This document shows positions 1-6,692 of a stretch of 8,342 bases of DNA, piece by piece. How positions within the stretch are numbered: position 1 is the first letter of the stretch; each line of letters begins with the position of its first letter. A program made the position numbers and the translations under genes. The notes beneath the pieces are model-generated. The model was given only the letters and a program-made list of their open reading frames with translations. It had not been told where the DNA came from and did no database searches. Where the stretch lies: positions 5,895-14,236 of the forward strand of contig NZ_LECR01000062.1 in assembly GCF_001602625.1 (NCBI RefSeq), written 5' to 3'. This DNA comes from Sodalis-like endosymbiont of Proechinophthirus fluctus. GTDB taxonomy: Bacteria > Pseudomonadota > Gammaproteobacteria > Enterobacterales > Enterobacteriaceae.

Positions 1-225
1 CAGGCACAGGGGATTGATGTCCTGCTCGACGATCGCAAAGAGCGTCCGGGAGTGATGTTTGCCGATATGGAGCTTATCGGCGTACCGCACCAGTTGGTCA
101 TAGGCGATCGCAATCTTGATGCGGAAGATATCGAGTACAAAAACCGCCGCAGCGGTGAGAAGCAGATGATCAAACTCAGCGCAATTGTTGACTTTCTAGT
201 CAGCGAAATCACCGGTGCGAAATAA
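1..225 (+). CDS. proS: Prolyl-tRNA synthetase, C-terminal end (partial)
   Basis: This is the last 74 codons of a class II aminoacyl-tRNA synthetase that attaches proline to tRNA-Pro in the cytoplasm. Frame 1 is open from the first base and stops at TAA 223-225; the start lies outside the window. The translation contains [18 protein letters not shown], then the stretch [20 protein letters not shown], and ends in SEITGAK. These are close to the C-terminus of E. coli ProS (recalled: [20 protein letters not shown], then [20 protein letters not shown]), which belongs to the anticodon-binding domain. No stop or frameshift is present, so the gene is probably functional, in contrast to the sequence that follows. 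In E. coli proS shares this neighbourhood with nlpE, yaeQ, rof and tilS, which anchors the orientation of the block. Confidence 0.97.
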   Translation, partial: QAQGIDVLLDDRKERPGVMFADMELIGVPHQLVIGDRNLDAEDIEYKNRRSGEKQMIKLSAIVDFLVSEITGAK

Positions 226-557
226 AATAATCGGCACTAATTGCCTCACTCGTACGCCGAGCACGATCGTGGACGTCGCAGTTTGTTCTGGCGAGCGAAA
301 GCTCGGCGCGCGCGTTTTCTTATCCATCAAATACTAAATTAATACAGAATTCGCCGTTAAGCGGCTGCTTTGCAGGCAGCCTCGGGTCAACATAGATCAG
401 ATTTTCAGCAGAGTCGACCGGTAATACCGCTCTCCCTGCTTTTTACCGACTTTGAGACACGCGATACAGTCATTTATTTCCTGGGCGATTTATCGAGCCA
501 ATTTCCTATTGCTGTGGTATAGCAACCCTGTGGGCAGACGTCGTCGCTGCATAATGA
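226..557. other. Intergenic stretch downstream of proS, no gene recognised
   Basis: I see no supportable gene here. In E. coli the next gene would be yaeF, on the same strand as proS, but none of its expected sequence is recognisable. The stretch contains short dyads: CACGATCGTG at 263-272, and a GGCTGC/GCAGCC hairpin (363-368 with 376-381, 7-base loop) that is not followed by a T run. Short open frames are broken by stops. Confidence 0.5.
255..318 (+). terminator. Weak candidate terminator structure after proS
   Basis: Two mutually exclusive stems share the arm starting at 301. CGCCGAGC (255-262) can pair with GCTCGGCG (301-308), or CGAGC (292-296) can close a GAAA tetraloop with GCTCG (301-305). 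A GC-rich segment and then TTTTCTT follow from 315. The position, 30-90 bases after the proS stop, suits a terminator. However, the T run is separated from the stem by several bases, so this is only a possibility. Confidence 0.25.
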
Positions 558-1023
558 TCATCTGCGTGCCATTTTCCAGTATCTGGAAAATGGCACGCGG
601 CACCATTCAAATTGGCGCTCTCCCCTGTAGGGCAGTAATATGGCCAGCGCACCCATTTTCAACCGCAAGGACTTAACATCAAGGAACGTCTGATAGATTT
701 TACCCATGTTTGGCGAAGGTAGGAAACAGGAGCCACACGTTGGAACGAGGGTTCTGCGGCAGCGCATCATCATCAATCAAGCCCGGCTACAAAGTAAAAT
801 CATAGGTCGCGTTGACATCAATATAGGTAAGGTTCTCTTTTTCACAATCTCCAGGTATAATACGGATACCGTCCCGCTTACCGGACTGAACGGGCACTCA
901 GGCAAATCATTAAGCGCTTGTGCTACCTTAATAGGGCTACTGCAGTTTGTCGGCATTCTGCGTGGCAATATTAATGATCTGTTCCAGTAACGGCTTCTCG
1001 TCACCTGTGCTGAAACTTAAGAT
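558..1023 (-). pseudogene. Decayed coding remnant, family not recognised
   Basis: Protein-like fragments follow one another in order on the minus strand, in shifting frames. The first (1023-937) contains EKPLLEQIINIATQNADKLQ and ends at TAG. The next contains KVAQALNDLPECPFSPVSGT and LYLEIVKK. After a frame change at the A run (minus strand; T at 838-842) comes ENLTYIDVNATYDFTL, a TAG at 789-787, and then GLIDDDALPQNPRSNVWLLF up to TAA at 702-700. A further frame, containing GKIYQTFLDVKSLRLKMGAL, continues to TGA at 560-558. The fragments resemble one ordinary soluble protein broken by point mutations and at least two single-base indels. I do not recognise the family. The start is not defined and may lie above 1023. 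Confidence 0.45.
562..600. repeat. Perfect 16-bp inverted repeat with 3-base loop
   Basis: GCGTGCCATTTTCCAG (564-579) is followed by TAT and then its exact reverse complement (583-598). In RNA the stem could extend by a T-G wobble and a C-G pair (562-563 with 599-600). There is no T run on either side, so it is not a standard terminator. It overlaps the 3' end of the decayed minus-strand frame at 558-1023. Confidence 0.9.
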
Positions 1024-1603
1024 AAATTTGGCTCAATAGGGGCAAATTTCAACACGCCTCCAAAGGAGATGTGCCCAATGTCCATGGCTATCATCAACTG
1101 TTATATTACCTATTTCGCGTGGCACGACCGGCTGATGAGGAGTGTGTAGGTAGGGTCAACGTGGTGCAGCCGTTTTCTGTCGTTCTCCACCAGAACTTGC
1201 TGCAGCGTGCATTGCATTTTCCGCTCATTACTCAACAAAGTGAGTATCGTGCCGAAGCAGCCCGTCGCTCGCATCGGCGGTGCCTAGTAGCGTCAAAGCC
1301 TCCTATATCAGCTTTATCATCAGCTTTATCGTCGTAATACAATGATAAAATTTAATAAAATAGTTACTATCAAGTATACCCTTTCAGTAGCTTAAGAATA
1401 TTCATCGCGATCAAAGCAAACGATATATTGATAGGTTCTGACCGGGTCCGGCAGGCTCTGCCCTGACAAGGCGATGCCACCGCAGGTATAGGCGTTTCAA
1501 TCAAATTATGCAAACGCAAATCCTAGACGACGCTTTCATGTAGACGTCTGCCGGCGAAAATTCTAACGCGCTACCTACCCTAACGCTGAACTTTTTGATC
1601 CCA
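1024..1603. other. Degenerate stretch, possible further minus-strand coding remnants
   Basis: No gene can be assigned. On the minus strand, short fragments such as VLVENDRKRLHHVDPTYTL and VVPREIGNITVDDSHGHWAH appear between stops in the 1050-1260 part. They could be the upstream part of the remnant at 558-1023, but the frames do not join cleanly. A 12-bp tandem duplication sits at 1307-1330. The section 1340-1603 shows nothing I can interpret. Confidence 0.3.
1307..1330. repeat. 12-bp perfect tandem duplication
   Basis: ATCAGCTTTATC occurs twice with no spacer (1307-1318 and 1319-1330). Read on the minus strand this is a duplicated four-codon unit, DKAD DKAD, in a short open frame. It is one of three short direct duplications in the window whose length is a multiple of three. 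Confidence 0.9.
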
Positions 1604-2014
1604 CTACCTGACGATAACTTTTTACCAGTATTTGTAGTCGATTAGCCAAAACTTGGGCGCAAGAGCGGGCTCCACCTTATTACCCCATAGCAGGAGATAA
1701 GTGCTAATTTTTTAGCATCTGCCTTGATTGTGTAATTCATTAATCCCCAATACTACGACCTCAGCGCATTCTAAAGCATCGTAATGGCTAATACTAGTGG
1801 TTGCGCCGTGGGTTTTCCAGATGCATCCGCACTCTGCCGCCAGGCTCGCTGGGATTATGGGTGAAAAAAATGCGACTATCAGGACCAAGCAGCGCGGCCG
1901 GGCGCGTTTTTTCGACTTTGACTTCATCGCTCAAAACCAGATAAGAAATACCCTGTTGCTGCAACAACCCTTTGTTGAACAGCCCTAATCGCCGGGGTCT
2001 AATGATATTATCAT
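1604..2014 (-). pseudogene. Decayed coding remnant, family not recognised
   Basis: A plausible start lies at ATG 2014-2012, preceded by AGGAGAG (short spacing). The first frame reads MIISLDPGD and meets TAG. One base out of frame, the segment 1988-1794 is open for 64 codons: it includes LFNKGLLQQQGISYLVLSDE, the stretch AALLGPDSRIFFTHNPSEPG and RVRMHLENPRR. A third segment contains AEVVVLGINELHNQG, stops at TAA 1714-1712, and continues in the same frame as TYLLLWGNKGGARSCAQVLA to TAG at 1606-1604. The fragments are collinear, so one gene broken by about two frameshifts and two or three stops is likely. The third part faintly recalls cysteine-protease-like toxin domains (LLWG followed by a Cys and a LAN motif). 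That resemblance is too weak to name a family. Confidence 0.45.
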
Positions 2015-2620
2015 TCTCTCCTAACTTATTATTAAATTAGTGATTTTTCTAACCAGAACAATGATTCTCCCTAAACTTAAAATCACATGGTAACATTTCC
2101 TGAGTGTATAGCAGATCACCAATTTTCCCGGCTCTATAACCATCAGCGCTATGCTGTGGGTTATGGACCGTATATCCAGCAGGACATCTTCCATCTTATG
2201 TTATAAAAGCAGACTACCGTTCGACGGATTAACAAGGTACGCCAGGGTTTCTTGGACGGCAATGGATTGCTGAGGCTATGGCCGGTTGGTATAGACCAAT
2301 ATATTTAGCGCATACTTACAGGGGAACAGTAGATTTTGAGTGGCGTTGAACGGTGTAATAATTCCTTCGCCACCTGTAGTAATGAATGCGCCAGTGACGT
2401 ATCTCTAATCGTGTGTTTAACGATGCGGATTTGATAGTCATCCTCGCGCATAAAAACTATCATTCTGCCGCTCCGTACGTAGCTATGCACTGAGATTCAG
2501 AACTCATCAGCTTACGCAGCGTGTGGTGTGCCATTTTGGTTTAGATAAGAAACTGAATTTATTAATTCACATTGTTCCTGTAAATAAATATTTTACAATA
2601 TATTTATCATATAATAATTA
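2015..2620. other. Gene-free, mostly AT-rich stretch
   Basis: I see no supportable gene. Short minus-strand frames exist around 2305-2490 (for example IVKHTIRDTSLAHSLLQVAK) and around 2110-2195 (containing KMEDVLLDIRSITHSIALMV), but neither has a convincing start or recognised family. From about 2560 the sequence becomes very AT-rich, leading into the dyad at 2621-2654. Confidence 0.4.
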
Positions 2621-2654
2621 TTATTCGTACAGATATGATTATCTATACGAATAA
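2621..2654. repeat. 34-bp near-perfect dyad at the end of a minus-strand reading frame
   Basis: The arms TTATTCGTACAGATA (2621-2635) and its complement (2640-2654) match at 14 of 15 positions around a 4-base centre. The dyad covers the last codons and the TAA stop (2641-2639) of the minus-strand frame that ends there, and AT-rich DNA follows. It could be a stabilising 3' hairpin, a degenerate terminator or a protein-binding operator. There is no clear T run, so the role is open. Confidence 0.8.
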
Positions 2655-2745
2655 CGCGACTTAACCGTTTTTGTAGCGCCAGCCAAGCCAGCGGAGAAGA
2701 AAGAAGTTGAAAGTGAAATGGCATATTTTATGCCATCGATGTCAT

Positions 2746-2769
2746 TATAATCCGCAATATAATCCGCAA
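2746..2769. repeat. 12-bp perfect tandem duplication
   Basis: TATAATCCGCAA is present twice in direct contact (2746-2757, 2758-2769). On the minus strand it encodes the doubled peptide IADYIADY in the open frame 2851-2639, and it leaves that frame intact. Confidence 0.9.
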
Positions 2770-2975
2770 TCGCACTGACCTCAGGAGGTTCAATCAACCA
2801 AGTCTCTTCAACTTTTTTATCCAGCTCCTCCCGCCAATAAGATAATACCGCGTCAACGCTTGTAAATATTTGGTAGCGAATCGGCGTTGTGTTACCGGCT
2901 TGACAGAAGGCCCGCCAACCACTACACCCATCCGACTGGATGGAGAGCTGCGAAATCGTCGGGGATTAAGGAAAG

Positions 2976-3805
2976 TCAATTTTTCTGGTCCAGTATATAA
3001 TGGACGCCATCTCTCTCCGCCATCAGCAGGTAATGGCGCATTTCCTGGTAATCTGCTGACTCAAACCAGTAAAACAGCACCCGACATTCGATAGCCTTGA
3101 AGGCATTTTCGTTAGCGAATGCCCAGGCTTCTGCCGGCCGTTCGCTTTGATCTCCCCGGAGCGCCAGATGCAGGCAATAACGGTGGAATGTTGTTAAAAG
3201 TGGCTCTTCTTAGGCTAATTCCAGCTGCATTTGCGCCGATAACGGCAACGGCCGATGATCCTCCATCACCAGTTTCGCCCGGTCGCCCACCGGTAAGAAC
3301 AGGTGATCCCCAACGAAGGTAAAATCGTCCAGCTTACCGTTCCGTTCCCCAGGCATCTTGCAACGCACGCTTGCCATTAATCGGAGACAATTGATAATCT
3401 TTAACCGGCCTTCGCCAGCATGGTAGAAAACAACGAGTTCATAGCCGCACGGCACCATTTTTAATGCCTGGCACCCGGGTAATGACCGGTAATTACCACT
3501 AATTCGCGGAAAAAACGGTGCATGTTATCCAGCAAGCGTAAGGATTGATATTGATGAAAATTGATGCAGCTGGTAATTTGATTAATACGCAGCATGGCCT
3601 AAGCGCTGCTGAACGCGAACTGACCCCAGGTTATATTCTTCTTACTCTCCTTGATCAAACTTGCAACGAGGATAATTGATCGGTCACACTCGTCAGTTTT
3701 GATAAAGGTTTCCGTCGTCGAGGCAAGAGAGAGACGAGAGTGTCTGGTCTTAGCTGCATCATGCAGCGATAAGATAACTATTGAAATAACAGCTGGCTGC
3801 CGCAC
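2976..3805 (-). pseudogene. Best-preserved part of the large minus-strand relic
   Basis: From 3458 down to TGA at 2978-2976 the frame is open for 160 codons apart from a single TAA at 3212-3210. It contains GKLDDFTFVGDHLFLPVGDR and PLPLSAQMQLELA before the stop, and AWAFANENAFKAIECRVLFY and ADYQEMRHYLLMAERDG after it. Just upstream, a second frame runs from 3805 to TAA at 3463-3461. It is interrupted only by TAG 3601-3599 and contains LIKESKKNITWGQFAFSSA and LLDNMHRFFRELVVITGHYP. The two frames adjoin with a one-base shift near 3460, as expected for a single-base indel. I do not recognise the family. The low number of lesions over 830 bases suggests that it stopped coding more recently than its surroundings or was more resistant to mutation. 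Confidence 0.5.
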
Positions 3806-4407
3806 GCATCACTTGATAGCCATCTGCCGCCCCCACCCAGCGAGGTAAAAATAAGCGCTATTAGTGCGTTCGTCCAGGCGCGTTTTCTCAGCGCTACGTC
3901 GTCAGCCGTAATCATGGTGTATACAAACCGCAGCTGATGGTGCCCACGCCAATATTCGCCAACATAAACGGGGCACACAGACAGCGGCGGAACCACTGCT
4001 GAAAAATAATGCAAATAACGACAACACCCGCCTAAAATACATCAGAACCTGCTGGGCGGGTATGGTGCGGATCACCTTGTGTCGTGTGTGGTTCCTGGTA
4101 ATGTCCATGGCGCTGCAGCAGCTGCGCATAATCGTGCAGATACTCGCTCATTTTTTGTGATCGAGCTGTTTTAGCGCCCGCCAGAAAATATCTTAGCTTT
4201 CTCTAAAAGGAGAGCAGAGACAGAATCCGACACGTTTGCAGATCCACCGTAGCGGCGAGTGGCATGCCGGACAACTTCAACTTCTGAAATAGCGACAGAT
4301 GACTATGAATAAATGTGTATAGCACCACCGACGTACCATCAGAGGGGCCCATAAATATTGCTGCCGTTGGATAGCGAAATCAGCATGCCTCCCGCGGGTT
4401 CAATTTA

Positions 4408-4437
4408 TTATGCGCTAAGGCCTTATGCGCTAACGCC
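4408..4437. repeat. 15-bp tandem duplication with one mismatch
   Basis: TTATGCGCTAAGGCC (4408-4422) is followed directly by TTATGCGCTAACGCC (4423-4437). On the minus strand this is a doubled five-codon unit (ALAHKALAH) within the open frame 4505-4203. Confidence 0.88.
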
Positions 4438-4570
4438 ATCATTGCGTTTTGCTCTTTCTCCTTCAGCAACGACAGTAACCCCCGCGCAGGCCAGCAGTTT
4501 TTTCGCTATAGTAGATAGGTATCTTCAATCTTACTATCATTGTTCACTTCATGTAATTTCATTGTGCAGA

Positions 4571-4598
4571 TTAAAAAGCCCTCTTTGGCTAAAGAGGG
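4571..4598 (-). terminator. Rho-independent terminator, minus strand
   Basis: On the minus strand, CCCTCTTT, loop AGCC and AAAGAGGG form a perfect 8-bp stem, followed by C and five T residues (plus-strand A run at 4573-4577). This is a good intrinsic terminator for minus-strand transcription arriving from above 4600. It lies inside a frame that seems to stay open to TGA 4551-4549. Either the stem is partly coding or the gene above it ends here. In the plus direction there is no T run. Confidence 0.6.
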
Positions 4599-4854
4599 TC
4601 ATACGCGTAAGAAATTTGGGTTTCATAACACCGCGATTATCGGTCAAAAGCAATTCCTGAATACGCGGGGTTTGGTTTTTTGGAGGCAACCAGTTTTCGA
4701 CTCTTAACGCGCAGTGCTTCGCCAGTCAAGACGCCCCGTATAGGGAATATTCTTTGTAGTCTGAGATTTTAAAAAAAATCGGCCCGGGATGGGATACCAT
4801 CTCAACCAGAAACATCACACTAGGCTCTACGGCAAAGGTCAAGCTTGTCGATAA

Positions 4855-4872
4855 ATCTTTCCCGGGAAAGAT
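4855..4872. repeat. Perfect 18-bp palindrome
   Basis: ATCTTTCCCGGGAAAGAT is fully self-complementary without a spacer and has a CCCGGG centre. It lies within the apparent coding fragment LEKYLSRERF on the minus strand, so it may be a coincidence of codons. It could also be a protein-binding site. Confidence 0.85.
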
Positions 4873-5228
4873 ATTTCTCCAATTATTCATTCAGCAGCTC
4901 ATGCAAGTACTCTTGATGCTGTGCGCCGAGATTGTCTTTACCTCCGGGATAGGCCATGCACATGTAACCAAGGTTCCCTCTCGGCCAGCATAGCGTACTC
5001 TTTTTGCAGCGGTGTGGAGTTTTTTCCCTTTTTTATTTAATATCTCCCGCAAAGGAGGATACGTTCGTTTTTGACGGCGTTAGTACGTCAGCGTGCTGAG
5101 TTTTGAACGTCACAAATTGGCGTTTTCTGGTGGCTGCCGTCCGTCGTCGCCAATACTCTTTTTTTCAGGGAGAAGCACACAGACGCCATGTTTACATCGA
5201 TAGCGCGCGCCGGCGCAACGCCAGACAT

Positions 5229-5522
5229 TGCGTCTCCTTTTCCGAGTCCGGGGTTTGTTATGCTGTGCACTCACCGGCCTCCGATACTGAAAAACGTTGC
5301 CATACCCTGTTGCATATGGGATGACTCGCTCAACTTGTGGATCGAGGGTCGGTAACCTAGGCGTCTGCGCAGGCAGCGTCTCCGCTGTATAGACAGGTGA
5401 TAACGATGAAGATTGCCAGGTTGACGCCATGAGTCGACGCCATTATTCCGGCCGAGGCAACGAGTATCGGTAGCAACAAGTCCACTCGTGCTAGATACAA
5501 AAAAGAAAATAAAGCCTACTTC
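5229..5522. other. Weakly coding stretch upstream of the large minus-strand relic
   Basis: Two overlapping minus-strand frames are open here. One ends at TGA 5273-5271 with MQQGMATFFSIGGR, 42 bases before the ATG at 5228, as an upstream operon partner might. Around 5440-5370 another minus-strand frame reads GVNLAIFIVITCLYSGDAAC, a hydrophobic, possibly membrane-spanning or signal-like segment. Neither frame is recognisable. They may be the degenerate 3' end of another gene in the same decayed unit. Confidence 0.3.
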
Positions 5523-5616
5523 TGGCGACAATAACAACGCCAAGATAGATTTCCCCTTCGTAGAAATCTTATCTGCGCTTAAGAAAAAGTTCCCTGGCGA
5601 CCCTATAATCGCCAGG
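5523..5616. other. Cluster of three hairpins
   Basis: Three inverted repeats follow each other. TGGCG/CGCCA (5523-5527 with 5538-5542) is the first. AGAT+AGATTTC pairing with GAAATCT+ATCT (5543-5553 with 5563-5574, one bulged T) is the second. CCTGGCGA/TCGCCAGG (5593-5600 with 5609-5616) is the third. Read on the minus strand, the last hairpin is followed by GAAC and TTTTT, a possible terminator for transcripts coming from the nlpE side. A plus-strand frame (5488-5670, GTG start) also spans this stretch, but it has no recognised product. Confidence 0.45.
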
Positions 5617-6259
5617 TCTGCAACTATTTTCTCACTCTATCGCGCGATTAACATAATGAAAATACTTTAATTTATCAACATACTCTGTATCGAAACAGGC
5701 AACATACTATCTCAATCCTCCCTGACCGTCAAAATATAATTTTTATACGCACTGTTCCGTCGGAAAGGAATATATCCGCCAATAAATATTATTCCTATAA
5801 AATAAACATTTATTAACTATGATAAACAAATTAATGCGCATTGATCAAAGGTAAGGAGTACGTTTCGTCATTAATTGAATAAAACGGAAATTTTGAGTAT
5901 ATGAAGATAACAAATGCTTAATAGTATCGAAATACACTACGTCAACCTGTTGAATAACAATATAGATACGCCAGTAAATTTATTGCTCAGATTAGCAAAC
6001 CTCAATCGCAGCCGATAATCAATAGACGAAAATGAAATGATTAACGTGCGCATAACTTCTTAGCGCGGAGAGTCAACGCAACACTATTGTTGCCGATTTA
6101 CTCTTATAACCTCTGGAATATCCGGGTAAAGCCATAGCGCTGTCATCTATCGCGCGATATTTACGTTCATGCCTCCAAACATATGACAAAAACTAGCCGA
6201 ACTTATGTGCCTACGCAGGTTAGCGGCTGGGAAGAGTACAGCTATCACGGTTCGCCCAT
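5617..6259. other. AT-rich stretch, probably including the lost 3' part of nlpE
   Basis: I see no gene. From about 5690 to 6060 the DNA is AT-rich and poor in open frames. An intact nlpE of E. coli length, starting at 6692, would end near 5980, so the upper part of this stretch should correspond to the C-terminal domain. No matching residues are recognisable there on the minus strand. Confidence 0.45.
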
Positions 6260-6292
6260 GCATGGTAGCGTCAGGTTATGACGCTACCATGC
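6260..6292. repeat. Perfect 14-bp inverted repeat with 5-base loop
   Basis: GCATGGTAGCGTCA (6260-6273), loop GGTTA, then the exact complement (6279-6292). It lies immediately below the point where nlpE homology fades. No T run follows on either strand. Confidence 0.9.
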
Positions 6293-6309
6293 GGTGACAA
6301 GAATAGAAA

Positions 6310-6692
6310 AAGACAACCGGCGAAAGGAATCATTAGGCCGTTATTATCATCTAACATTTCCAGCGAATTGCCCACCGGTCGGAAAATGTGCTTTTTACCC
6401 GTCGCATTTTCCACCAGCTACAATCTGTCGGCGGTACGTGCCCATTGGCCCACACGCTGGACTGCATGCGGCCAAGGCGCTTGCCGGTCGGTGGTAAAAT
6501 GCTATCGCATTATGAAAGTACCATTTTTTGCAAGGAAGAGTGAGGTTTCAATTGCCTCGTAGTTCTCGCCTAACGGCGTGCCTTGATAAAGCTGTTGCAT
6601 TGGCATACCCTATCCGCCGTCGGCGCAATGTGGCAGCCGGGCAACACGCTACTACTGAGCGTAATGACCAGCAGCAATATCAATCTTTTCAC
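6310..6692 (-). pseudogene. nlpE: NlpE/CutF lipoprotein, degenerate
   Basis: NlpE is an outer-membrane lipoprotein that reports surface contact and lipoprotein-trafficking faults to the Cpx envelope-stress system. A GTG start at 6692-6690, with AGGAGAA just upstream, opens a lipoprotein signal peptide (VKRLILLLVITLSSSVLPGC, lipobox LPGC, Cys20). The frame then shifts near 6600-6625. Homology continues with EAIETSLFLAKNGTFIM, TAG (6504-6502), VGQWARTADRL, TAG (6420-6418), and GNSLEMLDDNNG. These align in order with E. coli NlpE (recalled: EGIETSLFLEKDGTWVM, YGTWARTADKL, DALEMLDREGN). The CxxC pair that precedes EGIETSL in E. coli is replaced (GENY in place of CADC). The C-terminal half is not recognisable. 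Two stops, a frameshift and loss of the cysteine motif make it non-functional. Confidence 0.9.

Larger units (their letters stand above)
2639..5228 (-). pseudogene. Large collinear minus-strand relic, one or two decayed genes
   Basis: Protein-like fragments run in order on the minus strand across about 2.6 kb. They begin at a well-formed start, ATG 5228-5226, with AAGGAG six to seven bases upstream (MSGVAPARAIDVNMASVCFS). Next come fragments at 4975-4838 (MAYPGGKDNLGAQHQEYLHE, TAA, LEKYLSRERFIDKLD), 4839-4549 (VEPSVMFLVEMVSHPGPIFF, one TGA at 4728-4726, ENWLPPKNQTPRIQELLLTD), 4505-4203 (one TGA; KEKEQNAMMALAHKALAHNK, then MGPSDGTSVVLYTF), 4192-4148 (DIFWRALKQLDHKK), and 4151-4032 (MSEYLHDYAQLLQRHGHYQE). 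Hydrophobic segments lie around 4030-3840. The relic ends with 3805-2976 and 2851-2639 (EETWLIEPPEVSAIADYIAD; stop TAA 2641-2639). If it was one gene, it encoded roughly 860 residues. A good minus-strand terminator at 4571-4598 would instead split it in two. The layout of soluble part, membrane part and C-terminal domain loosely recalls type VI secretion VasX-like effectors; this is a guess. Confidence 0.4.

Noticed and set aside
363..381. GGCTGC/GCAGCC hairpin as a proS terminator
   Set aside because: The stem is only 6 bp, more than 130 bases from the proS stop, and is not followed by a T run.
1071..1337. 88-codon open frame on the plus strand
   Set aside because: No recognisable domain; it lies opposite weak minus-strand fragments of better protein character, has no clear ribosome-binding site and includes a low-complexity end created by the tandem repeat.
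2786..2800. tRNA-like GGTTCAATCAACC segment
   Set aside because: There are no matching acceptor, D or anticodon arms around it; no tRNA can be folded.
3479..3496. 18-bp near palindrome GTAATGACCGGTAATTAC
   Set aside because: It has a mismatch and lies in the better-preserved coding relic, where ordinary codons explain it.
5110..5430. 106-codon minus-strand frame rich in Arg and Thr
   Set aside because: Composition is atypical and no family is recognised. A competing frame starting at 5228 has a better ribosome-binding site.
6278..6562. Plus-strand open frames across the nlpE remnant
   Set aside because: They are antisense to recognisable nlpE residues and have no family features.
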